From the NCBI GenBank assembly GCA_044371425.1, contig JBILTR010000002.1, forward strand, positions 1 to 64,000: a stretch of DNA of 64,000 bases, written 5' to 3'. Source of the stretch: JBEISR01 sp044371425. Its GTDB lineage: Bacteria; Planctomycetota; Planctomycetia; Pirellulales; Pirellulaceae. Below, piece by piece: positions 1-7,411 of this stretch (positions within the stretch are counted from its first letter, which is position 1; every line of letters starts with the position of its first letter). Made by a program: the position numbers and the translations under genes. The notes under the pieces are model-generated. The model made no database searches. It saw nothing but the letters and a program-made list of their open reading frames with translations, and was not told the DNA's origin.

Positions 1-126
1 TCGGAATCATCGAGCGAGTACAGTCTTTCAGACGATTACGAGCACGAGCACCGCGATGCTGAGCACGAGCACGATGAGGAGCCAGAGCAAAGCGATGGAG
101 ACCAAGCCTTCGATCGGCCGATGTGA
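1..126 (+). CDS. C-terminal tail of a protein with Glu/His/Asp repeats (partial at window start)
   Basis: Frame 1 is open from the window edge to a TGA at 124-126. It encodes an acidic, His-rich tail (DYEHEHRDAEHEHDEEPEQ) ending in DRPM. Tails of this kind occur on planctomycete four-helix-bundle (23S rRNA intervening-sequence-type) proteins, as far as I recall. That fits the start of a similar gene seen 130 bp downstream. Only about 41 codons are visible, so the folded domain lies outside the window. The tail could also be a chance reading of the repeat that encodes it. Confidence 0.4.
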   Translation, partial: SESSSEYSLSDDYEHEHRDAEHEHDEEPEQSDGDQAFDRPM

Positions 127-246
127 TTTGCGTTGAGTCACCTGCTTGGGCTGCGTGGTCGCCACCGTCTGGTTAGCACGACCACATGGATCCTATCGTG
201 CTCGTGCTCAGTCCGTCGAAGCGGACGGTGCTCGTGCTCGTAATCG
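33..246. repeat. Nested inverted repeat of GAGCACGAGCACG type
   Basis: A 21-bp arm at 33-53 is exactly complementary to 226-246. A 17-bp inner arm at 59-75 is exactly complementary to 195-211. The order A-B...B'-A' allows one long stem around an approximately 120-bp loop. The left arms lie in the Glu/His-coding tail and the right arms directly precede the ATG at 259. The arms are built of the same short GAGCACGAGCACG text. Confidence 0.8.
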
Positions 247-258
247 ATCGAGGCAAAC

Positions 259-390
259 ATGACAGAATACTTCTTCGACCACGATCGGCTTGACGTCTAT
301 CGCCTTTCCATCGACTATGTTCGTTTCAAAATGGAGAGACCTTGTCGGCGGGGGCACGGCCAACATGGCCGTTCGGTGGCGGAAGAGTGA
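259..390 (+). pseudogene. Truncated four-helix-bundle (23S rRNA-IVP-like) gene, N-terminus only
   Basis: From ATG 259 the first about 23 codons read MTEYFFDHDRLDVYRLSIDY. I recognise this as the start of planctomycete four-helix-bundle proteins, which normally continue for about 120 residues with a second conserved helix rich in RDQWLRAAQSIPLNIAEG-like text. Here the similarity stops after YVRF. The frame runs through unrelated Arg/Gly-rich codons to a TGA at 388-390, so only 43 residues remain. I infer a 3' truncation by deletion or replacement. The family assignment is from memory of the motif. Confidence 0.55.
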
Positions 391-410
391 AGCGAGTGAG
401 GCTGTACAAC

Positions 411-866
411 ATGCAATGGGAATTCGTGCCGTTTGAAGGCATCACCAGTAGCCAGCTTGAAATCACGCTCGGGCAGTCTCGCAAACAATTGAGGAAGCTC
501 GCAGCGCCCTTGTTCAGTCCGCTCGAACCGAACCCTGATTACCCAGACGAGGATGACTTCATAACCCTAGACGGCGCCACCTTCATTCGCGTTCGTTATC
601 AGGATGATACCGTCCGCGACATCGAGTTCTTATCGGGGCAACTGCGTTACAAGGGCTTCGAACTGCATGATCGGGCCACGTTAAAAGAAGTCCAGCGATT
701 CCTCAAATCAGAGAATCACTCCCTCCGGAAAACATGCTGGCTTGGGGATGGCGTCGACTGTGTCTCTTTGGGTATCAACATCGCGTGTCACGACGATATC
801 GGTGGTGACGGCGACGGGATCGAATGGGTGATTTTGAGTCGCAACTTCCAAGACGCCGAACCATAA
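411..866 (+). CDS. Hypothetical protein, 151 aa
   Basis: I do not recognise a family. The reading frame extends upstream to 342, but the upstream residues look non-coding. ATG 411 (MQWEFVPFEGI) has a purine-rich stretch upstream. The protein is soluble and acidic, with no signal peptide or membrane segment. It has alternating hydrophobic strands (ATFIRVRYQDDTVRDIEFL) and a DDIGGDGDGIEWVIL end. Its size, composition and closeness to an Imm32-like gene would fit a small immunity-type protein, but that is only inference from context. Confidence 0.6.
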   Translation: MQWEFVPFEGITSSQLEITLGQSRKQLRKLAAPLFSPLEPNPDYPDEDDFITLDGATFIRVRYQDDTVRDIEFLSGQLRYKGFELHDRATLKEVQRFLKSENHSLRKTCWLGDGVDCVSLGINIACHDDIGGDGDGIEWVILSRNFQDAEP

Positions 867-963
867 AATGGATCCGAACTGCCGATCGGGCGTTTCCTGA
901 AAACATGGTCACCTTTCGGCAACCGCGTGATTTTGTGCGTTATCCATCCTTTTGAGAATCGCC

Positions 964-1323
964 ATGTCGCAGAAGATCAACCACGAAAACGCCCAGCCAC
1001 CTCTTGAGTATCTGGTCGCTTGGATCTCGCAGGGCATGTATGGCGCGGACATCAACATCTACGGCAACGCCGCTGGGCTGAAGAATCTGGCCTCCATGCT
1101 CATGCGAGTGGCGGACTATGATCAGTCGCAGGGTCGGTATCCGGATGGGGATGTGCTGCACTGCCATCTCAGCACCGGACTCAACACGACGGCGAAAGAT
1201 ACACTGCCGAGGCTGACTCTTGGGAGAGTCGAACCCAAGAACGGTAGCCGAGCCATCGGCGAGGGCTTTCCGGAATTGACACCATCGAGCCGCTCAGGTG
1301 CGCTGTCCGACATCGACATTTGA
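964..1323 (+). CDS. Imm32-like small protein
   Basis: This is a 119-residue protein starting at ATG 964 (MSQKINHENAQ). The alternative in-frame start at 952 adds four residues. The segment DINIYGNAAGLKNLASMLMRVADY, followed later by HCHLSTGL and LPRLTLGRV, matches the layout I know for immunity protein 32 (Imm32): strand, 'YGNxxGLxxLAxxL' helix, then strands. Imm32 proteins are thought to protect against polymorphic toxins. No toxin gene lies beside it, so it may be an orphan. The C-terminal about 30 residues (NGSRAIGEGFPELTPSSRSG) are low in structure. Confidence 0.55.
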   Translation: MSQKINHENAQPPLEYLVAWISQGMYGADINIYGNAAGLKNLASMLMRVADYDQSQGRYPDGDVLHCHLSTGLNTTAKDTLPRLTLGRVEPKNGSRAIGEGFPELTPSSRSGALSDIDI

Positions 1324-1449
1324 CGGCCGAGGGCTGCAGAGCGAACCACGCGAGGCAAAACGACGCGTGGGCATCGTCGTGTTTGATTGCCGGCCCGAGG
1401 GCCGCGAGCCTTTGCGCTTTATTTCCCGAATTTCATTAGGGATTATTCA

Positions 1450-2055
1450 ATGGACGCCATAACTAGAAGTATGGTCATCTTCATCCTGTCGCCCATGCTG
1501 ATCGGGTTCCTCTCTTGTAAACCTTTGGGACCACCAATGGGCAATTATACGATCAATACTTTTGAATTTGTGCAGTCCAACCCACCCCAGAACGTTGGTG
1601 AAGCGATCCCCAACATTTGGATCGACACGAACTTGAAATTGAGTAGCCTGCATGGAGGAACATTGACGAGCAGCCTGCCATGTGCGGTAAAGATCGATTA
1701 CACGGACAATGGCTATGCGTTCCAAAATGCCGAATTGACCTCTTTGAAGATTACCTACGATGATGATACGGTAGATCCATCTACAACAACGGTCAAAATG
1801 CCATTGAGAATTCCCGCGAGGACATACGAGACGGTGAACAGCATGGCCGGAGGTAGAATCGTACGAAGCAAGGCTTGGATTATCTCTGGCACGATTCCGA
1901 ACATGATCACACGCGCCGAACCGTTTCGTTTGCAGATCGAAGGGTATTTCACCAAAGACGACGGAAGTAGGCTTCCTTTTTCAATGAACCAACATTTCCA
2001 ACTCAAGACGGACAACTCCGTCAAGACCGCGGCAGAAGTATTGCAGGATAAGTGA
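1450..2055 (+). CDS. Putative secreted protein (possible lipoprotein), 201 aa
   Basis: The best start is ATG 1450 (MDAITRSMVIFILSPMLIGFLSC). This gives a signal peptide with a hydrophobic stretch and a Cys at residue 23. The lipobox is imperfect (FLSC instead of LxGC), so the anchor is uncertain. The rest is beta-rich with no recognised domain, probably one or two beta-sandwich units (for example IVRSKAWIISGTIPN). Its base composition is visibly more AT-rich than the housekeeping genes further along, which may point to a transferred segment. It follows two small orphan genes on the same strand. Function unknown. Confidence 0.6.
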   Translation: MDAITRSMVIFILSPMLIGFLSCKPLGPPMGNYTINTFEFVQSNPPQNVGEAIPNIWIDTNLKLSSLHGGTLTSSLPCAVKIDYTDNGYAFQNAELTSLKITYDDDTVDPSTTTVKMPLRIPARTYETVNSMAGGRIVRSKAWIISGTIPNMITRAEPFRLQIEGYFTKDDGSRLPFSMNQHFQLKTDNSVKTAAEVLQDK

Positions 2056-2284
2056 ATCCGGTCCCCTAAAAATTCAACTAATCACAACTCTGCACTGAAG
2101 CCTCCTACGCGTTGTTGCAACCTGGTCAATCACCAGCGCCGAATCGGTCAATGTTATCGTTGGCCTGCTTTATGTATCTACGGAGGCAACTTGGATTACC
2201 TACCTGCCCCCTTGGATTTGGTCCATCTGGGGGTTGTGTGGGTTGCGATCGCTTCACTACTGCGACTCAAGAAATGCCCGTGGC

Positions 2285-2330
2285 CAAAGCAACCAGCCAC
2301 CTTCCCATGGGGAGGTGGCTGGTTGCTTTG
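2285..2330. repeat. Perfect 17-bp inverted repeat with near-palindromic loop
   Basis: The arms 2285-2301 and 2314-2330 (CAAAGCAACCAGCCACC and its complement) are exactly complementary. The 12-nt centre TTCCCATGGGGA is itself almost palindromic. No run of T follows, so this is not a typical intrinsic terminator. It resembles a REP/MITE-type palindrome. Confidence 0.75.
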
Positions 2331-2370
2331 CGACTCTGCTTTGGGGGAGGATGAGGTTGGTTTTCTTACC

Positions 2371-2520
2371 GACCCTCAGGGAGGGTCGCTGAGGAGGAAC
2401 GACGAAGCGGAGAGGGCCAGATGATGGTTCGGCTAAGTCTAAATGCTGCGAGGTGGTTTGAGCTGAAAGAAAAGGCCCTCCCCGCTCGTTCCTCGCGACC
2501 CTCCCAAGGGGAGGGTGAGG
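2371..2520. repeat. Inverted pair of GGGAGGGTCGC...GGAAC elements
   Basis: Element 2371-2418 (ACCCTCAGGGAGGGTCGC, GAGGAGGAACGACGAAGCG) and the complement of 2474-2520 (ACCCTCCCCTTGGGAGGGTC, GCGAGGAACGAGCG) are the same repeat with several mismatches and gaps, placed head to head. A third partial copy (CCAAGGGGAGGGTGAG) follows at about 2539-2554. Each element also contains its own short palindrome around the ACCCTC/GAGGGT core. This is a small cluster of degenerate dispersed repeats. Confidence 0.55.
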
Positions 2521-3152
2521 TCCATCGCAACCCTTGTACACCAAGGGGAGGGTGAGATGCTTGGCACGCCTTGTATCGACAGCTCTCGCCCCTACCACTC
2601 CATCCCGCCTACTCCGGTCGACCGGAAGTATTGGCCCCGCGGAATCACCAGATGGACATCTTTGTAGGGAGCCTGGAAGCAGGCTCGCGAGTTGCGGTGC
2701 TGCTGTCGTTGGTGGCTAGTTGCAAACTGAATCAAGGGGAGCCATGAGCTTACCTACAAGATTGTTTTGAAACGCTGGCTGGACGATCCCCCGAGGACTC
2801 TCTGGACGACTTGCTGCCTGACCGGTGGTTCGAGGAACACCCGAGTCACCGGTGCCTGATTGGCTCTCAGTGTCAGAAGGAGGGAGGGACCCAAGCCTCT
2901 TGCTCGTCGCCTCGACGGTCCATCGTCCTATCCCGACACCCGGCGGCAACATCGCGCCAGGGCGTACCTGGGCGTGCGTTTAACGAACAGTCGTGGTGTA
3001 CCCCTGAGTGGTCGCTGGGTTGACGGAGAATCGGAACCCACCGTCGAGAATGAGGGGGACTTTGGCACTGACACGGACTCATCCTATACAGTGGTTTGCC
3101 ATTGAAGCCAAGCTGTTGGATCCAAGAGATGTTGTTGAAAATCGTCGCGTCC

Positions 3153-4340
3153 CTACTGAAAGCCTCCTGTGGCGATGACTGGACGGACAATCGCGCGTAT
3201 CGAATACTCCGATCTTCCGCCGTTTGCGCGTTTGTCTACCCAACTGAATGCGACCTGCTCTCCTGACGGCCGAACCGATGCTTCGATGCACAGACCAAAG
3301 CGGTCCTCGGCAAATCCCTGGCTGATCTCTACGTTCTGGTCGACCAAGAGACTGGTACTCGTCGAAAAGACACCGGACTTCACAGCAGGTACTGCATGGA
3401 CCGTAGTTGCGTTTTTTTCGACCCAAGCCACAGCGAATCGGCCGTTTTTCAATGGAGCCACCTGGATATCGGAGCAATGGGTATCGCGTGGAACATCGAT
3501 AAAAACCTCAGATACTTTGTTGCCGGATTCATCGAAGACTCTGCATTCTATGGAGTGGGTTTCTACTCCCAGCGCGCTTCGGCCCAACGGGATGAGAGCA
3601 GCAATAACAAACCGACCACCGTCGTTCTCGATAAAGGTTGTAGCATTACCATCACGACCAACCATGCTGGCGCCTGTCTCCGTCGTGACGAAAGCCCCGT
3701 CATTCTTTCTGATCCGAAAACGGACTTCATCGCCACCCAACGGTGCGCCATCCGTCCATACGATCACATAATCCCCCGAGAGCAGTCTGCACATGGAAAC
3801 ATAGCGATGAAAGCCATCGGTTGTGTCGATCCTCGCCTCACCACCTAGCTTCGTCCCATCACGCTTCAAGCGCTGGGAAAGTACTCGGCGATCAGTCTGA
3901 TTGCCCATCCATGAGATGACCACGTCACCATCGATTTGTTGAGCCAATGAGTAGCGATGCTTTGGATCGATTGAGGTGGTTGTAATTTGGATGATCGGGC
4001 TTCCGAGATGTAGCTTCTGCAAGGAAAGGTGCCGAAGCAACGGGCTTGAAACTGAATGTTCGCTCCAGACCACAGCCTCATCGAGTCCGAGCGAAGTCAA
4101 CCTCGGCAACTCTCGCATGGTTTGTAGGCTGGGTGGCGCGGCGACAAGGATCTCCTCCTGGGATGGGTTGATGTTGAAACCGATCGATCGGGATTTGATT
4201 TCGTGGGTGCGCGAGTCCACCCACGCGACTCGAAAGGAATCTGAAATGCGATTAGCGAGGATGGTTGGCAACGTTGGTGCCGTCCTGGCATCGCTGATGA
4301 TGATTTCATTCACGGCCTGCATGCCCTTGATCGAGTTCAT
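3153..4340 (-). CDS. Hypothetical protein with propeller-like VAW(V)D repeats
   Basis: The frame is open from 4475. I prefer the internal ATG at 4340 (MNSIKGMQAVNEI), because the upstream residues look non-coding and the preceding gene ends at 4533. The 395-residue product has about six imperfect repeats ending in a strand like FRVAWVDSR, VVISWMGN, YVIVWTDG, FAVAWVEK and VAFSWVDK. They are spaced by 50-90 residues, as in beta-propeller or FG-GAP-like secreted proteins. No signal peptide is visible at this start. It lies 192 bp downstream of the coiled-coil gene on the same strand and could be co-transcribed. Function unknown. Confidence 0.65.
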   Translation of the reverse strand: MNSIKGMQAVNEIIISDARTAPTLPTILANRISDSFRVAWVDSRTHEIKSRSIGFNINPSQEEILVAAPPSLQTMRELPRLTSLGLDEAVVWSEHSVSSPLLRHLSLQKLHLGSPIIQITTTSIDPKHRYSLAQQIDGDVVISWMGNQTDRRVLSQRLKRDGTKLGGEARIDTTDGFHRYVSMCRLLSGDYVIVWTDGAPLGGDEVRFRIRKNDGAFVTTETGASMVGRDGNATTFIENDGGRFVIAALIPLGRSALGVETHSIECRVFDESGNKVSEVFIDVPRDTHCSDIQVAPLKNGRFAVAWVEKNATTVHAVPAVKSGVFSTSTSLLVDQNVEISQGFAEDRFGLCIEASVRPSGEQVAFSWVDKRANGGRSEYSIRAIVRPVIATGGFQ

Positions 4341-4532
4341 GGTATATAAAAAGAAAGACGGTGAAGCTGGGCTTCCCGTCAACAGACGGTCGCGTTGCTT
4401 TCCGTTTCCCGATATCGGAGTCCCAATTCCAGTCTTGCGCTGCGGAGTGTCAAGGACCATCGCATTGGAAGGCAACCGAGAAGGGCCTAAGGAGTTCAGT
4501 GCTGCAAGTTCTTCCCGCTATGCCTTTTGAAT

Positions 4533-5390
4533 TCAGCGGCATTCGGCTGCGTACTCTTCCTCAAGTAACTGCAGTTGCAGACGGTCAGAATCCAACTCTG
4601 TTAGAAGACGATTGATTTCATTCTGCACTTCCGCGATCTTTGCCTCATCTCTCGGAACTTGGTCGGTCAACTCAGCCAGCCGTTTCTTTTCCTGACCGAG
4701 TATTCCTTCCTTGAATTCCATCTCCTTCTTAGAAAGCGTGATGAGTCGATGCATCAAGGAGCAAATGGAAGACGCATGGAGTTGGCTAGGTCCATTGATC
4801 TTCAGTTGCTCTAAACCTCGTGTAAACAATCTCTCGCCTGCCTTTTCTAAATCGGATCGCAGTTCGGAAGAGACCGATGCCTCCGCCGCTTTTTGGAAGT
4901 GTGCTCCCATCCGCATGAGCACGAGGGGAATCTCATTTGGACGTGGCCGAGGCACCCAATGACCAAGAGATGGGTGTGGCAGCGGGAATGGCAACGGTCT
5001 GGCTTCGGTCCCGCACCACCCATCTACCGTTGCGGAGATGCGATTGCGAATCGATTCCATGACGTTTTCCGCTAGGTCGCTGGGTAGGACTTCAGCGATC
5101 TGAGCCTGCGCGATTGCCGGACCGATTGCGGAACCAGCCAAAGCGGCTGCATGCCAAGCGACTGGATCGGCAGTAGGGCTCATCTCCACCAGTTGAGACA
5201 GACCAGCTGAGCTGATCCAGGGATCAGGCAAAGGACCGGCGACATGAAAGCCACTGGATCTAGGCGAAAGCGAAACCGGGGGTGCGCCATTCGTTCGGCC
5301 ATCAGACGAATGGCCTGTCTCCAACGACCCTGAAATCGCCTCAATCAGGCTCGACAGTTCCGCCATGGTCATCGTAATGCTCATTGCCAT
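4533..5390 (-). CDS. Hypothetical protein with C-terminal coiled coil
   Basis: This is a 285-residue protein. The start ATG at 5390 is set by an AGGAGG at 5399-5404, 8 nt upstream, which is strong for this genome. The N-terminal half has no signal peptide and is Pro/Ser-rich, followed by a small-residue helix (AWHAAALAGSAIGPAIAQAQ). Residues from about 215 form a heptad-like, highly charged helix (KEGILGQEKKRLAELTDQ... NRLLTELDSDRLQLQLLEEE) typical of coiled coils. The first residues (MAMSITMTMAELSSLIEAI) are Met/Thr-rich. I do not recognise a family. Its partner may be the downstream repeat protein. Confidence 0.65.
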   Translation of the reverse strand: MAMSITMTMAELSSLIEAISGSLETGHSSDGRTNGAPPVSLSPRSSGFHVAGPLPDPWISSAGLSQLVEMSPTADPVAWHAAALAGSAIGPAIAQAQIAEVLPSDLAENVMESIRNRISATVDGWCGTEARPLPFPLPHPSLGHWVPRPRPNEIPLVLMRMGAHFQKAAEASVSSELRSDLEKAGERLFTRGLEQLKINGPSQLHASSICSLMHRLITLSKKEMEFKEGILGQEKKRLAELTDQVPRDEAKIAEVQNEINRLLTELDSDRLQLQLLEEEYAAECR

Positions 5391-6271
5391 TTCATGATCC
5401 TCCTAAAAAAGGCTCCATCCGGTAGTTCGAGCACGCCGAGTACTGGAACGATGGATGGAAATAATGTCTAGCGAAGTGCGGCCTGACTGCCTCGGTGGCC
5501 AAGTATGGCTTCTTTGATCATCCGTTGTGAACCGAGAACCAATCTCAAAAGGGCTTTGGGTTTTCCATTGCTTGCAACTGCGAGGCGCGGCTTCCGAGCC
5601 GATGACCGAAATGGGACCTTCGCTGTCCTGTTTTGAGCGAACCACCAAAAGATGACTGACCAACCGAACGACATGCCTCGCCCGCGGACAAGGGAGCGGC
5701 TTGATTTTTTTGAATCCTCAATTCACTGGTTTTTCGCTGGCTTTCCCTACAGACGCAAGCACTGCACCGCTACATTTGCTCCCGCCGACGAGAGCTCATC
5801 ACTCGATCCCGGGCATAGCTTTCTTCATAACTTTTTTCATGTTTTCATTTGGGTAACAACCTTAGGGACGCTCTGTTGGTAGCGTTCGGGTGATGAGTGA
5901 ACTGCTAAAGGGCAAAAGATCGCGATCGAACAAGGAAGTCGGAGAAAAGAAGCGAGGGAATGGTTCCGGTCGCTGTCTGATGAATTGCCGCGACAGCAAC
6001 GGCGAATCACGATCTACAGGTGGATGTTTGGGTGGTATGGCACGCCAACTGGTGGTTGAGAAGGCCTGATTTTCCCGAAAAGAGATTTCGAACAGGTAAG
6101 TCGCAAATTTCCCTATTTGCTATGACAACGAAAACGAAAAAAGTAAAAGTTTTTATCAGTTTCCCAGCGATGGAAATCTAATTATTGGCTCCCGTTTCAA
6201 TCCGGATTGAGGATCGCTTTCGGTTGGTATTTCTTTCTCGATGAAATCGGACACCGAGGAGACCGTGGCTG
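5391..6271. other. Non-coding or decayed stretch
   Basis: Only short frames without start signals or motifs are visible. The part around 6100-6180 is clearly AT-rich compared with the flanks. There is no terminator with a T-run and no tRNA. It separates the coiled-coil gene from the broken SUMF1-type gene and may hold the lost 5' part of that gene. Confidence 0.5.
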
Positions 6272-6892
6272 GTGTCTCTGGCATCAGGTGACGACGAGCC
6301 GATAGCGATTCCCGAATCGACGCCGGGGTATTTGCATGCACCGAATGTGGACGATCCCGTGCTTCAGGCAGCGGGGTCGTCCGTTCATATTCCAGAGAGG
6401 CTGGATCGATATTGCCCTAAGCCAATCCGAGATTGGTTGGCCGAGCGAGACAACGCGGCGGGAGTTCCCTGCGATTCTCTGCAATGGTACGAAGCGGTAT
6501 CGTTCTGTCGATGGCTGGGGGTGCAAAAGGGGTTAGCGGAATCGGATCAACCCTGCCTGGCGTTGCAACTTCCTGAGATGGTTGATGTGGAAAGGGAATC
6601 GAATTCCGATGCTAATTGGGCGATCCGGGATTAGCCAGTGGAATTGAGTCGACCAGGTTTCCGTCTACCTATCGAGGCGGAATGGGAGATTGCTGCAAGG
6701 TGCGGTAGGAAAACGGCCTATGGCTTTGGTGGCGATGCCGCTCTGCTGACACACTTCGGTTGGTTCATGGAGAGTAGCGGGAGGGAGTTGCATTCAGCAA
6801 AGCAACTCCGGCACAAATCATCGAGGATAGTTGGACATTCACGGGAACCTGTTTGAGTGGACCCACGACTAGGCTACCAAAGACTACCTTGT
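6272..6892 (+). pseudogene. Broken formylglycine-generating-enzyme (SUMF1)-family gene
   Basis: Frame 2 from 6272 encodes SLQWYEAVSFCRWLGVQKGL, the 'VSWxDAxxYCxWL' motif of SUMF1/FGE-sulfatase domains. An in-frame TAG at 6632-6634 interrupts it. The same frame then continues with PGFRLPIEAEWEIAARCGR, YGFGGDAALLTHFGWF, the 'RLPTEAEWEYAARAG' block. The next expected block, 'DMHGNVWEWCxD', is present as LDIHGNLFEWTHD starting at 6831, but in frame 3, so a frameshift lies between. The N-terminal third and the C-terminal GGSW block are missing. Intact family members are chromophore/sulfatase-modifying or substrate-binding proteins. This copy cannot make one. Confidence 0.8.
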
Positions 6893-7411
6893 CGATGCTG
6901 AAGATCCCAGGCATTCTTCAGGAGAGAGGGGGACAGGGTCAGTTCGAGTTGGCAGCCATGGCACGGACGCGATCCTAGCACGCTCGTCACTGCGGGGAGA
7001 GGGCGAACCGTCCGGTAGAACGATCGATCGTGGATTCCCTATCGCTATGCCTTTCGCCCCCTGCCCCGTGTCTCTTGTCTGGGCAATTCTGGAGATCTAT
7101 TACGGTTTTGCGGGTTGAATCGCCGAAATAGAAAATGAGGCGATGGCGGAAAAATGGGGCAAGAGTGCTGGCATAAAGCCATTTTCCAAGCCTTTTCCGG
7201 CCAATTTCGTCCCTCGAACGGGCCTTCGAGGGTTCGTAGGGGTTCCCTATATTAGTAGGATTGCTGGCAGCGGGGGTGATTTCGACGATTCGACCGTCCC
7301 TCCGTTTGCTGTCCCGCCTACGATACCCGCAATGGGCCCACCCAAGTTCGTTCCTGCAAAAGCAGGAAAGCGACTGCCGTCAGGACGCCGCTTCCTACGA
7401 GGAATTTTTCG
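6893..7411. other. Intergenic region before the efflux operon
   Basis: I see no gene. It contains an 8-bp stem with a 6-nt loop (7211-7218 / 7225-7232, CCCTCGAA/TTCGAGGG), a TATATT at 7248-7253 that could be a -10 element, and a small TTCCTGC-AAAA-GCAGGAA hairpin near 7350. A GAGGAA just upstream of 7412 is the ribosome-binding site for the adaptor gene. Confidence 0.45.

Larger units (their letters stand above)
2056..3152. other. Non-coding stretch with inverted repeats, no convincing gene
   Basis: Several overlapping short frames exist on both strands, but none has a credible start or a known motif. The left half contains a long perfect hairpin and two related GGGAGGGT-rich elements in opposite orientation. 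The right half (about 2700-3150) has no structure I can name. It reads like a decayed region between the small orphan genes on the left and the minus-strand pair on the right. Confidence 0.6.
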
